This document shows, piece after piece, positions 34,539-46,624 of a stretch of DNA of 64,000 nt. Both the position numbers and the translations under genes were made by a program. The DNA comes from Epiperipatus broadwayi (taxonomy: Eukaryota > Onychophora > Udeonychophora > Euonychophora > Peripatidae). The notes under the pieces are model-generated. The model saw nothing but the letters and a program-made list of their open reading frames with translations. It did no database searches and was not told the DNA's origin. The stretch is from contig JAQFVV010012405.1 in the NCBI GenBank assembly GCA_028023455.1, positions 5,167,334 through 5,231,333 of the forward strand. Direction: 5' to 3'. Every line of letters begins with the position of its first letter. The first letter of the stretch is position 1.

Positions 34539-36410
34539 CTATCTTGAAGAATTATTATTGTGATTATGATTCAGATTATTAGACTATTAAATTGAATATT
34601 GAAAATATAAGAAATGGCTGGCTAGAAAAATTATATGTATGTCCCATCTTTTCCGGACCATCTGGGGAAGCTGCACATCATATAGGAAAGAAAAGATGTT
34701 TTGTCTAAAATAATATTCTACACGTTTCAACTGACAAGAGAAATAAGATGTTCTTAATAGAAGGAAGAAAGCATTCACCTGCATTCGATGAAACATGAAT
34801 TAATCTACCAATAAATATTAATCATCAAGTCCAATTAATTGTTCCAACAACTGATTTTAAACAAAAGAAAATTTATAAATGTGAAAACAACTGCTGTATT
34901 TCATTTACTAAAAGAATCATGCTTGACAGGAAGAGAAGAAAAATTAATATAATGATTTCCAAATTGTCCACTAAAGCAAATAACCTCAATAGAGTCATCA
35001 TCATCAAATAGTTATACACCTCAAGAAAGAGATTGTTCCCACGTAAAATGGAAACAAGACAAGTTTGAACCCTTGGAAATTCGCCACAAACAAAAGATCG
35101 GTAATATGACTTATTATATCTATTTTCTTTATGATATCAGAGTCTTAATAAACGTTTTAGCAATAAAGTGGTATATTTTATTAAAGAACTTTTAAAGACT
35201 ATTCAGATCGATTAAAAACAAGAATGTCTTACTAATAATAACTTTGAGCTTCATAAATGATCTTGAATGTATCAAAATTATTTGTTTATTAATTTTACAG
35301 TTATGAAATATTAATGTGTAATATAATTTTTTTTGGTATTATGATTTTAGTTTTAACTAATATATTATTATTATTTTGGGATAAAACATGCACATACATA
35401 TACTATGTGTATAATTGCGAGTGAATGTGAAATAATAAGTGGTATTGAAATATTAGATTATTTTGTTTCAAGTTAAGTATAGCATTTCAGAGGTAGAAGA
35501 GAGGGGGAGAAAATAATTTAAAACTTGTTTCTAAAACTTGCTCTTTCAATTCTATTAACATTTTTTTTTAACATTCTACTTACATGTTAGATTTATAAAG
35601 TATGTGTTCTAATGAGCAGATAATACTTTTTTTCTTGAAATACTTTTCTCATGGAGTGAAAATCATGGTCAATGTGACATCCAACTTAATACAATATACA
35701 TTTGACGGGAAAGGGGGAAGAACTTGAAATTAAAATCTGAGGATTGTTATATAATCAATTATTATTATTGTTATTATTCATGTCAATTTTCATGTATGTC
35801 TAGAAAATTTTATATATATGTTAGAAATGCAGTAATAAATATTAGTTTGTTTTATTAAACGAGGCGTATATATTTCATTAAGTGTAGTCTTTGTTAAATG
35901 TGATCATTCATCATCATCAGTGGTTGAATATTAGTTATTTAAGATATAAGTAAATATGCTAAAATTAAGCAATAATTATGAATTTCTGTATAAAAATTAG
36001 TTTTATGTTTAGGCTTAGTCCTAGAGCTGTAGTTGAAACCTTTGTCATTATCATTATTATTAACGTCATCATCATCATCATCAACGTTTTAATTAATGAG
36101 CTGTTTAACTGTTTAAAGGCCATAAATAAATATTAATTTTATAATATTTAGTGATTCCTTAGTACTATTATAACCACATCCCGTCATCTATTTCATGCAA
36201 GGATGAGTGAATTGCCATCCTAAATTAGTTATATATAATCTGAGCTAGTAAACTTATAAAAATATTGAAACACATTTGTTATGTTAAGATCTGAGAAATG
36301 ATTTATGTCTAATGAACTCCACTGTGGTTTATAGATGTTTTACTTTTACCTAAATATTAGTGCGTATAGTGATATGGCTCAAAAAGCAAAATCTCCCATT
36401 TTTATTAGAA

Positions 36411-36512
36411 ATAAAGTACCAAAAGGGGATTCAAACCCGGTACATGTGAAAGGTTATTAGATATAACCGTGTCTAGATTCAGATAATCTAGTGGCACCCT
36501 GCTAGACCATAT
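36411..36512 (-). repeat. tRNA-like (SINE-like) segment inside the LTR
   Basis: On the minus strand a GGGTTTGAATCCC B box (about 36,424-36,438) is preceded by a GGTTAT/ATAACC variable-arm-like hairpin, a CTAGA/TCTAG anticodon-like stem and a CTAGCAGGGTGCCA region. This resembles a class II tRNA layout with a long variable arm. It occurs in both LTRs (second copy 43,191-43,291), so it was part of the LTR before this element inserted. Not a functional tRNA. Confidence 0.35.
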
Positions 36513-36818
36513 TCACTTAGTATTTGTTTAAACATGCACTTAACATCAAACCAAGAAATGAAAGTGGATAAAACCTACTGTCTGTATACCTGAGTTATAT
36601 TTTATTGAATTACTAGTGTACTCACCTCACATGATTTCATATACCTGAGTTATTATACTTGTTGTTAATAATTTGCTTATAATTATTGATAGTGGGATAT
36701 CTTGAGAAATCCAATGTTATTTTAAATATTATGATCTCATATATATTGTAGACAACTCAGATATGGTAATAGTTATTTGAACCCTGGATCTGTGAACCAT
36801 TTTTAAATTTTGTTACAA

Positions 36819-36836
36819 TGGATGCCCAACTGGGGC
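36819..36836 (+). promoter_or_regulatory. primer-binding site, tRNA-Lys type
   Basis: TGGATGCCCAACTGGGGC one base after the LTR. Known tRNA-Lys sites read TGGCGCCCAACGTGGGGC; this one differs by a CG-to-AT change and a missing G. Its position and the TGG start make the assignment firm, the tRNA identity likely. Confidence 0.75.
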
Positions 36837-37400
36837 TTGATATTTTACCATATACCTGAAAAAGGGAGTCTATAGAATGATAGGAGATGTGTGGTTAAAA
36901 AGAGAAAAAATTTTTAGTAAAAATTTTTTTCAGTAAAAATTTTTTTTTTGTCTTACAAAATTTTCTTGGCCAAACAGTCTTATTTTAGATTGGTATATGA
37001 TGATGTTTAATATGATTTAATTATTCATTGATGATGATAAAATGGGTACAGCCATAAAACAGCTTGTTTTTTTTATCAATTTTGAAAATGGAGATGTATA
37101 TCACAACTTAAGACAAAGGTGAAATAAATAATAGAATTATTTTTGTGGAACATTAAAATGATTTATTGCCAGATAGGATAGGCATAGTAATAGTGATGAA
37201 TTATGGGATAGTAGTCTCATGTGTGTTTGAGAGTTCATTTTGTAGAAAAGTCTATGATTTTGGAGGTTGGATTGGATATCTGATCATTGGAGTTTGGTTG
37301 GTTAGATTGCAGTTTTGATGATGAGTGGAGAGGTTTGTCATTGCCTTGAAAATGCTATGTATTTTGTGTAACTTATGAATGATCAAACCCATTCACTGCT

Positions 37401-37692
37401 CCAATCCAATTTATAAGTTATCTTTATGTTATCATGAAGCAGTTAACAGCAGACCTGCCATGATATCAGCCTATAAGTCTCCAAGAGAGAGAGCATGGCA
37501 TAGTTTTCCAATCCAGTTTATATGTTATTCTTATTTTATCATGAAGCAGTTAACAGCAGTCCTGCCATGATATCAGCCTATAAGTCTCCAAGACAAAGAG
37601 CAAGGCTTAGTTTTTTGTAGTCCTTGATAATCAGGGCATTCTTTGATACAAGCCACATAAGACTCCAAGAGAGAGAGAGCAAGGCATAGTTT
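37401..37692. repeat. 106-bp tandem repeat in element 1 leader
   Basis: Two units start at about 37,401 and 37,508 and share CCAATCCA-TTTAT, TATCATGAAGCAGTTAACAG, CCTGCCATGATATCAGCC and TATAAGTCTCCAAGA blocks. A third degenerate unit to 37,692 keeps the ACTCCAAGAGAGAGAG and CAAGGCATAG part. It lies in the untranslated leader between primer site and gag. Confidence 0.85.
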
Positions 37693-38146
37693 ATCTACTT
37701 TAGCGCCTAAGACTTAAAATACATCTTTTATTGCAACAGAGTTTGCATCATTCAATCAAAAGTTGTAGTGGTTAATAGTGATCAAATTGGGATGATCTTC
37801 TGAGTGCTCATGATGCATTGTGTGATTATAGTGCTGTGACTGAATTCTTTCATTTATCTCAAGATTGTGAACTGCTAGTCATTCTATGGACTGTCCATAT
37901 CTGTCGGATTTCTGGGAGAATAGATGAATGTATAATTTGGGCCATTACAGACAGACATGTACTATATAGATTGTTGTTGTGAAGTTCATCATATAAGGAT
38001 ATTAAATATTTTTTTTGTATTTGTAATGCATGATAAGGTGAAAAGCAAATCAGTCAGTTAGTCAAAGATAGGTGTCAGACAAGAAAAGGATGTGTAGGTT
38101 TTTGATGGTCAGGGAAGCACAGATGGGATATATATAGTTTTATAAC

Positions 38147-40168
38147 ATGAGTGAACTAAATTATAGTATGGAAGAGGTTATGGAAGAGGAAGGTGCCCCA
38201 ATACAAGGAATCAGTGATTGTTTTCATACTGAAGAAGAGGATGGGGAGGTTTTCTTGAAACAAACACAAGAGGAAAGAGAGGAAGTAGAGGAAGATGCCT
38301 TTAATGTTAGTAGCAATAATATGGCCTCAAGTGTGGAAGTAGAGGAGGAGCTGGAAGTTGGCCAGATTCAGATAGAAAATAAAGAACCATTAGACATGGA
38401 ATTAATGATGATGCAGATGTTCCAAAGTATAAAAAGTTTAAGAGAAGATCTAAGAGAAGATAGTAAGCAAGGGATGGTAAATCTAGAACAAAAGATAGAG
38501 AAAAGCATAGAGAGTCTAAGAGAAGATAGTAAGCAAAGGATAGAAAGTTTGAGAGAACAGCCGGATGATCATGGCTTTGGAAACTAGAATTGAAAAATCC
38601 AATATAGAGTGTAAAAATAGATTTGCATCCTTAGAGGAGAGGATAAAAGGAGTGTGTAGATCTATGGAAGTCACCAAACAGGAGGGCTGTCAGGGACTAC
38701 AGTCATTAAAGGCTCAAGTGGAGCAGTCTATTGAAGAAAATAAGAAAGAGATTGAGTTAGTTAGGAATGAGGACCATGGGTTGGTCTCCCAATCCATATC
38801 AGAATGCATAGAAAAGAATGCCGAAATAATTTCTGCAGGAATTAGTATCAGATTAGAGGAGGTGATAGCCAAAGTGGACTCATATAAGGAAGCCACTTTG
38901 GGCTGTGTAGATCAGGCCCTCACTATGAAAAATAAGTTTAGTGGCTTAGAAAAGGAAATACAAAAAGTTAAGGGAAGCATGGCCAATGAGTGTGTACAGA
39001 TGAACCAAAATCTTAGGAAAGAATTGGGGCAACAAATGGATAGCTTTAGGGAGGAGGTAGTAAAAAGGGACAAGTCAAGTTCTTTAGAAGAGGGACCCAG
39101 AATGAATCAACATGAATTGGGTGTTATGCTGGAAAAGGTTGAGGAGAACCAGAAGGCCTATGTTGTGGAATACATGAACTCCAAGATGGATGATCTCTAC
39201 CAAAAAATAGGGGAATTAAAAGATCGTATTAATGTAGGGCTGCAGGATCAGTCAAACCTAAATTCAGGGCAGAATGGTGGTAGCACCAGTCCATATGACT
39301 GTAGGGATAGCTCAGAACATAGTCAATCTGAGAAAAGGATAGCTACTTTAGTTAAAAATCCACAAGGTGAAAAATTAATAGATAAGGCAGAAGGTAGCAA
39401 TAGAGATGAATATAGAGTAGGAGGGTGAATGACCTCAAATTTAATTAAAATTAAGGCCTTTAGTGGGGAAAGCAGGGAAAACCTCTTAGAGTATCTGTAT
39501 GCCTTGGAAGAACTCTTTTCTGTGTGTAGGCTGAATGAACAGGAAAAGTTGGCCATTGCCTGTAACCATCTTTATGCCTATGCTAAGGAATGGTGGTGGT
39601 CCCTATTTGATAAGCCCACTACTTTTGGGGATTTTCATTGTGTTATCTTAGCCTGTTTTTGGAATGAAGATAGGCAGGACCAGGTGCGCTACCAGATCAC
39701 TCAGGAAAAGTATGGCAGTACCAAGGGTAGCTATACACAATTTTTCAGAGGACAGGCAGTTAAGTTGAAAAGTCTTACTGCATTTCCCCTCTCAGAGCAC
39801 CAAATCCTGAGAATACTCTGACACAATCTTCCCCAAAGCATTGAACAAATGCTAATTGCTGCTGATTGCCACAGTATAGAGGAAGCATCAGAAATCCTGG
39901 ATGCTCTAGAAATTTCAGAGCTAGATTCAGAGACTAGGCCCAAGAGAACCAAGGACAGGTATAATTATAATGTCTCTAATCTGAATCTGGGTGATCAGAC
40001 AAATGATCAGAAATTTTAGTAGTTATGGATATAGGAATAATTATAGGGCTAGGCCTCCTAATCAATCCTGGGGAGATTCTGGGGATAGTGTTGTGAAGAG
40101 AGTAATTCCTAGAGACAAGCAACCCTCTACCAGTGGAATTACCACAGTGCTGAAAAAGCCAAAATGAA
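38147..40168 (+). pseudogene. gag-like gene of LTR element 1, broken
   Basis: The gene starts MSELNYSMEEVMEEEG and first encodes an acidic region, then a long coiled coil with repeated SLRED-type heptads (to about 39,350). Next comes a capsid-like domain (39,429-39,950) with KIKAFSGESRENLLEYL, a WWWSLFDKPTTFGDF block and an RYQITQEK block, characteristic of Ty3/gypsy-type gag. The tail is basic and Pro/Gln-rich and ends at 40,168. Damage: a frameshift at about 38,565-38,587, a TGA at 39,426-39,428, a TGA replacing a probable Trp at 39,819-39,821 and another frameshift near 40,010. No intact CCHC knuckle is visible. The product would assemble particles; this copy cannot make it whole. Confidence 0.8.
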
Positions 40169-40415
40169 AAAAATAAAGATCTCAAAAGGGACTGAATGTA
40201 TGTTTGCAATTTTATGCAGACCACAATATGCTTTGTACAAAAAAAAAGATCTCCAAATAAATTACTTTTAAGTTTTCTAATGAAAAATATGATATTTACC
40301 AGTAGTTAAAATTTTTTTATATATATTATTAGTGTGTTTATTATTATTAGTGTATTTTATTAGTTAGGATTTTTTTTAGATGTAGTTAAAACAAAGGTGC
40401 TGATGATTTTATCTG

Positions 40416-40429
40416 AAGGGGGGGGAAGT
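40416..40429 (+). promoter_or_regulatory. polypurine tract of LTR element 1
   Basis: GAAGGGGGGGGAAG directly precedes the right LTR, the expected plus-strand primer for reverse transcription. It marks the element's orientation as plus. Confidence 0.85.
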
Positions 40430-43400
40430 TGTGCCATTAGAATTTAGTCACTAGCTAAATTTATAGTATTGTGCATGTAGAAAAAACAAACCAAAATCAT
40501 CATCACATTTTTATATAACCATTCAAATTTTAATTTTTCTTTAAAAAGCAAAGTTATAACGCATACGTATAGGCAGTGTATGTGTAAGCTATTTAATTGT
40601 TTTATATTTCAACTATTCAACATTTTAACTTTCTTTAAAACTAACCTATGCTTGATCAATTCTAATATCTTATTCTATGCTTCTATTTTTCTTTCTATAA
40701 CTGTAATTGGGATTTAAAAGTTACAGATTTAATTAAATAATAGGGTTATAATTACTAAGCTAGCAATTATATTATTTAATGTTAGTTTATGAATGATTTG
40801 AAATAATGAAGTATGTGTGTACATTACATACAGAAATTTACATTTATTAAATATTGAAAGAAAAGGAAGGGTTGAATCTGTCAAATTATTTTTTTGTACA
40901 ATTTTATGTTAAAAGAGGCAATCTGTTGAATCAGATATCTATTTGTAGCAATTTTGTTTTTGTAAATGACTGTTTGTCACTTTGGGAGCTTAAGATGGGT
41001 GGGAACTCTAATTTTGAAATTATCTTATCTTAAGATCTAAAGAAAGAAGCTCAAAAAAATTTGAAATGTTACCTAGGTGTAAGAAAAAAAAATGATTAAG
41101 TCTATTTTTTTTAAAACAAAAGTGTCTGGAAAAAGGATTAAACTTTTCAGTTGAAAAATAATTTAGTTGAAAATAAATTAGAGATCTAATTAAAATGAAT
41201 TTGTCCAAAAATAGCAAGTGACGCTATCTCTGATTGGTTAAGTTAGCTAAAAATTGGATATAAAAAGCTGTCTTGAAGAATTATTATTGTGATTATGATT
41301 CAGATTATTAGACTATTAAATTGAATGTTGAAAATATAAGAAATGGCTGGCTAGAAAAATTATATGTATGTCCCATCTTTTCCAGACCATCTGGGGAAGC
41401 TGCACATCATATAGGAAAGAAAAGATGTTTTGTCTAAAATAATATTCTACACTTTTCAACTGACCAAAGAAATAAGATGTTCTTAATAGAAGGAAGAAAG
41501 CATTCACCTGCATTCGATGAAACATGAATTAATGTACCGATAAATATTAATCATCAAGTCCAATTAATTGTTCCAACAACTGATTTTAAACTCAAGAAAA
41601 TTTATAAATGTGAAAACAACTGCTGTATTTCATCCACTAAAAGAATCATGCTTGACAGGAAGAGAAGAAAAATTAATATAATGATTTCCAAATTGTCCAC
41701 TAAAGCAAATAACCTCAATAGAGTCATCATCATCAAATAGTTATACACCTCAAGAAAGAGATTGTTCCCACATAAAACGGAAATGGTAGCTGCAGAAATA
41801 TAGACATTATACAAGACAAGTTTGAACCCTTGGAAATTCACCACAAACAAAAGATCGGTAATATGACTTTTTATATCTATTTTCTTTATGATATCAGAGT
41901 CTTAATAAACATTTTAGCAATAAAGTGGTATATTTTATTTAAGGAACTTTTAAAGACTATTCAGATTGATTAAAAACAAGAATGTCTTACTAATAATAAC
42001 TTTGAGCTTCATAAATGATCTTGAATGTATCAAAATTATTTGTTTATTAATTTTACAGTTATGAAATATTAATGTGTAATATAATTTTTTTTTGGTATTA
42101 TGATTTTAGTTTTAACTAATATATTATTATTATTTTGGGATAAAACACGCACATACATAGTAATATTTATATGTGTATAATTGCGAGTGAATGTGAAATA
42201 ATAAGTGGTATTGAAATATTAGATTATTTTGTTTCAAGTTAAGTATAGCACTTCAGAGGTAGAAGAGAGGGGGAGAAAATAATTTAAAACTTGTTTCTAA
42301 AACTTGCTCTTTCAATTCTATTAACATTTTTTTTTAACATTCTACTTACATATTAGATTTATAATGTATGTGTTCTAATGAGCAGATAATTTTTTTTTTC
42401 TTGAAATACTTTTCTCATGGAGTGAAAATCATGGTCAATGCATGGTCAATGTGACATCCAACTTAATACAATATACATTTGAAGAGAAAGGGGGAAGAAC
42501 TTGAAATTAATCTGAGGATTGTTATATAATCAATTATTATTATTGTTATTATTCATGTCAATTTTCATGTATGTCTAGAAAATTTTATGTATATGTTAGA
42601 AATGCAGTAATAAATATTAGTTTGTTTTATTAAATGAGGCATATATATTTCATTAAGTGTAGTCTTTGTTAAGTGTGATCATTCATCATCATCAGTGGTT
42701 GAATATTAGTTATTTAAAATATAAGTAAATATGTTAAAATTAAGCAATAATTATGAATTTCTGTATAAAAATTAGTTTCATGTTTAGGCTTAGTCCTAGA
42801 GCTGTAGTTGAAACCTTTGTCATTATCGTTATTATTAACATCATCATCATCGTCATCAACATTTTAATTAATGAGCTGTTTAACTGTTTAAAGGCCATAA
42901 ATAAATATTAATTTTATAATATTTAGTGATTTCTTAGTACTATTATAACCACATCCCATCATCTATTTCATGCAAGGATGAGTGAATTGCCATCCTAAAT
43001 TAGTTATATATAATCTGCGCTAGTAAACTTATAAAAATATTGAAACACATTTGTTATGTTAAGATCTGAGAAATGATTTATGTCTAATGAACTCCACTGT
43101 GGTTTATAGATGTTTTACTTTTACCTAAATATTAGTGTGTATAGTGATATGGCTCAAAAAGCAAAATCTCCCATTTTTATTAAAAATAAAGTACCAAAAG
43201 GGGATTCAAACCCAGTTCATGTGAAAGGTTATTAGATATAACCGCGTCTAGATTCAGATAATCTAGTGGCGCCCTGCTAGACCATATTCACTTAGTATTT
43301 GTTTAAACATGCACTTAACATCGAACCAAGAAATGAAAGTGGATAAAACCTACTGTCTGTATACCTGAGTTATATTTTATTGAATTACTAGTGTATTCAC

Positions 43401-43589
43401 CTCACGTGATTTCATATACCTGAGTTATAATACTTGTTGTTAATAATTTGCTTATAATTATTGATAGTGGGATATCTTGAGAAATCCAATGTTATTTTAA
43501 ATATTATGATCTTATATATATTGTAGACAACTCAGATATGGTAATAGTTATTTGAACCCTAGATCTGTGAACCATCTTTAAATTTTGTT

Positions 43590-43592
<3 letters not shown>
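40430..43592 (+). repeat. right LTR of element 1
   Basis: A 3,163-bp copy of the left LTR with the same ends. It differs by scattered transitions concentrated at CpG sites, homopolymer changes and about 24 extra bases near 41,786 (GGTAGCTGCAG...). The TATA box equivalent is at 41,259-41,267. The TA tract begins at the next base. Confidence 0.9.
43191..43291 (-). repeat. tRNA-like segment in the right LTR
   Basis: This is the second copy of the segment at 36,411-36,512, with CpG differences (for instance CGCG versus CGTG in the variable region). Confidence 0.35.

Positions 43593-43670
<78 letters not shown>
43593..43670. repeat. TA microsatellite, right flank of LTR element 1
   Basis: About 78 bp of TA, beginning at the first base after the LTR and ending where dispersed repeat copy C starts. 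Confidence 0.97.
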
Positions 43671-43675
<5 letters not shown>

Positions 43676-43762
43676 AAAGGAGGTTGTCTTAATAACAGTT
43701 TGAAATTGTTGATTGATAGTGATATAGGATTGTCTAAGTGTTGACTGGTTTTTTAATATATA
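43671..43762 (+). repeat. dispersed short TA-tailed repeat, copy C
   Basis: TTGTTAAAGGAGGTTGTCTT, then GTTGATTGATAGTGATA, GATTGTCTAAGTGTTGACTG and a T run into AATATATATAA. It matches copies at 5.8, 9.6 and 50.2 kb. Its 3' end leads into A/T sequence and a TA tract at 43,790-43,823. Confidence 0.65.
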
Positions 43763-43763
43763 T

Positions 43764-43785
43764 AATATTTTTATTATTATTATAT

Positions 43786-43828
<43 letters not shown>

Positions 43829-46440
43829 CACATCTTTTTGAGCAGTGACATATTCTATCAAGCTAAATCTTCCAGCCAGTCTCTCTCGCTATACATGCAA
43901 TTTATTAGAAATCTTAATTTCTAAAGTGAATTAGAGATTTGAAACACCTGAACATCCACTAGAAATGAGAGTCAAACATTCTAATTATATGTAGAATTAT
44001 AATCAGTTTAACTTTTCAGACTGAATGTATTATCAGTTGAGTCACATTGATTGTTATCATATGGATATTATGTCCAATCTATTTAGAAATATGAGCTATG
44101 GCCAATTACTAAACATTCAATCTGTAAAATCAATATAATTGTAAATAAATATATAAATACAAAGTCTGTTATTTCTGTATGATGTTTGGGTATTTCTAAT
44201 CTCTAGCCTATCTGATGAACTTGAGGTTTAAAATTAACTTTATTTAATATTATTACATATTAATCTGTTGATTAATTAAATTATTTAAACGTGTGTATAT
44301 ATATATATATGTGTGTGTGTGTGTAATAAATTGACTAATCATTTGATGAATATTTGTAATCAATCAAAACTTTTAGATTTGCTACAGCACTCCTACAAAA
44401 CATACAAAGATTGAATTATTGTTCAGATAAAATTTCTCAAATTATTCTCTTTCACTATATATGTGCTTCACTTTGAAATCATCAGATGGACCAGAGATCT
44501 AAAACACCTAAACATTTGGACATTATGTTGAACGGATCTTATTTGTATCATGAAAATACACCTATTTCTTTTATTTTATTCTTTGATTAATCATTATTCA
44601 TTTTGGTTTTGAGCAATCAATATCCACTTCGGTCACACAAAACTTTTCATTTTGTCTCTTTTAGTTTTTTGTTGTTATATATTATTTTTATTTATAAATA
44701 TTTATTATTATAGAAGCTATTTATTTATAATTTTTGCTTCCAATATTTTTATAAATGTTTTGTTTTTGATTCTTCTTCTTGTCCTTCTTCTTTTTCTTCT
44801 TTTTTTTCTCATCTTCTTTTTCTACTTCTTCTTCTTATTATTATTATTGTATTTAAAATGCAAAGAATAGACTTTAAAAAAGTTGCATTTTAGTTTTATT
44901 TGTTATATGTTTGTTTAGTTTATTTTTATTAATAAATCTATATTAATATAATTAACCCATAAAGTAAGAATACTTATATCATTCTGGGATGATATTTGTA
45001 ATTCATAAATTAAAGTCCGTAACCACGACAAAACTAATCTTCAATATTTTTGTACTTTTTTTTCTTTCTTCTCACTATATTTTTCTTCTGGAGTAAAATT
45101 GGTTGCTAATAATGTTTAAAGCATCCATGTATATCAGTAGGTAGTTTTACAGATTTACATTTTCTAATAATACAGTGGTTCAATTTAATATGTGATACAT
45201 TGCTTTATTTGTAAATAAAATAGTTTGCAAAAAGCATTTATTTTTAGCCAGATGCTTAACCATATATATCATTTGAAAAACTGAAAAGTTTGGCCTTCTA
45301 TTATGTTATAAAATATTTGTATTTTACTAGCATAAAAAATAAAATCAGTTATAGAACATTGTGCAAAAACTTTCACATTTTTTGCAAAACTTTGTGCCTA
45401 TTTTTTTTAGTAGTATATTGAAAAAATTGATTTTTTTTAAAAAATATGTGGGTCATCCACATTTAGCTCTGACAAGAATATAATTCATGTTACAAAAAAT
45501 TGATGCAATAAAATGTTTTTATCATCAGAAAATTCTTTTTTTTTAAAAAAAAACTATATACATGTTTTATATATATCTGCTTAACCAATTTGTTTCAAAC
45601 AATTAATACCAGAAAAAGTTCACATTCTCTGATGATGGTTTTCAAATAAAAACTTTTGGAGTGATATTAGAATAATCTCAGCACTTTGTTATTATTTCTG
45701 CTATGACATATTACTCCTGTGAAGTTTATATCTGGTAATAATTATTCAAAGTTTCTGTTTACGATGTCATGTCATCCAAAAATCTTGGCATGACTAATCA
45801 ATATCAAATATATACATGTTATCAACTTTTTACAAATATACATCACCAAGTTGTAAAATGTGCCTGTGTTCAGGCCACCACAGTGATCCCCCATAACAAT
45901 GTAATACATCTGTTGCATCATTTGTAAAAATACATTTGCAGCTAAAACTTTTTATATTTGTGTTTTGTTTTTTGCTAAAATTATATATATATATTTTTAA
46001 AAATAAAAGATTTACATTACAGTTTGCCACTTTTAGATAAATCTAAAACTTTATCTTACAATTTACCTTTTTTTTTTAAGATTTAAAAAAAAAATGTAAA
46101 GCTAAACTTAATGTTACCAGTTCACTATTTACAAAGCATTTCAGGATTCTTTTTCATATTTTTCCTTTTTCCATAATGAATATATCTCTCTATTATTGGA
46201 AATAAGATGTGTTTGTTTTTTACATTTGAAATTTGGTATTACATATGCTGAATGTTTATGATAGCACAACATGCCATATTATGCTGGATGGACAATGATG
46301 GCTTCGACAGCGCAAAATGCCATAAAAAAACTCACATCTCACAACTACCTGTTTTTATTTAATAACAATGTATTTTTTCCTTTTACCATAATGAATATAT
46401 GACTCCAGTTTTTTTTTTAATTTAAAATTTGATATTACCT
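43764..46440. other. intergenic AT-rich sequence
   Basis: No gene recognised. It contains a TA tract (43,790-43,823), a TATA/TGTG run (about 44,294-44,324) and a T-rich CTT/TTC tract (44,770-44,840) that creates a spurious hydrophobic frame. Near 45,700 a CTATGACATATTACTCCTGTG block resembles the arms of the inverted repeat at 46,443-46,622. Confidence 0.4.
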
Positions 46441-46442
46441 AG

Positions 46443-46622
46443 TTTGACATATTACTCTGGTGATGTATTATTCTAAGTTTTGCGATATTTTTAAATAATG
46501 CTTCCATGGGATCTATGAACAAATTTTGTCAATTAACTTTGACCACACATCCCTTGGAGTTATTATTTTAAACATATTGCAAATTTATAATAATACATCA
46601 CCAGAATAATAAATATGTCATA
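46443..46622. repeat. hairpin MITE-like inverted repeat
   Basis: The left arm (46,443-46,500: TTTGACATATTACTCTGGTG, ATGTATTATTCTAAGTTTTG...) is inverted at 46,565-46,622 (TAATAATACATCACCAGAAT through AATATGTCATA). Arms are about 57 bp with scattered mismatches; the loop is about 65 bp. No ORF. A related single arm lies near 45,700. It could be a small non-autonomous DNA element. Confidence 0.6.
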
Positions 46623-46624
46623 GA

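Larger units (their letters stand above)
33695..36817 (+). repeat. left LTR of element 1
   Basis: A 3,123-bp LTR with TG...CA ends. A likely promoter TATAAAAAG sits at 34,530-34,538 with GATTGGTT 25 bases upstream, and an AATAAA signal at 35,147-35,152. This implies a U3 of about 0.87 kb, an R of about 0.6 kb and a long U5 of about 1.6 kb. The 69-codon minus-strand frame at 34,587-34,796 is repeated in the right LTR simply because the LTRs are copies. Confidence 0.9.
33695..43592 (+). mobile_element. LTR retroelement 1, complete ends, gag-only
   Basis: A 9.9-kb element with two 3.1-kb direct LTRs (33,695-36,817 and 40,430-43,592), both starting TGTGCCATTA and ending TTTTGTTACA. A primer-binding site TGGATGCCCAACTGGGGC follows the left LTR at 36,819, close to the complement of animal tRNA-Lys 3' ends. 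A polypurine tract GAAGGGGGGGGAAGT precedes the right LTR. The 3.6-kb interior codes only for a broken gag-like protein; no protease, RT, RNase H or integrase is present. It is thus non-autonomous, with LTRs unusually long for its interior. LTRs differ by a few per cent, mostly CpG transitions and one 24-bp indel near 41,786. Confidence 0.9.

Noticed and set aside
34587-34796. A 69-codon minus-strand frame that recurs at 41,316-41,525 with high identity
   Set aside because: The two frames lie at the same place in the two LTRs of element 1. Their similarity comes from LTR duplication, not selection on a protein.
44652-44870. Hydrophobic 72-codon frame resembling a membrane protein
   Set aside because: It derives from a CTT/TTC-rich low-complexity tract.
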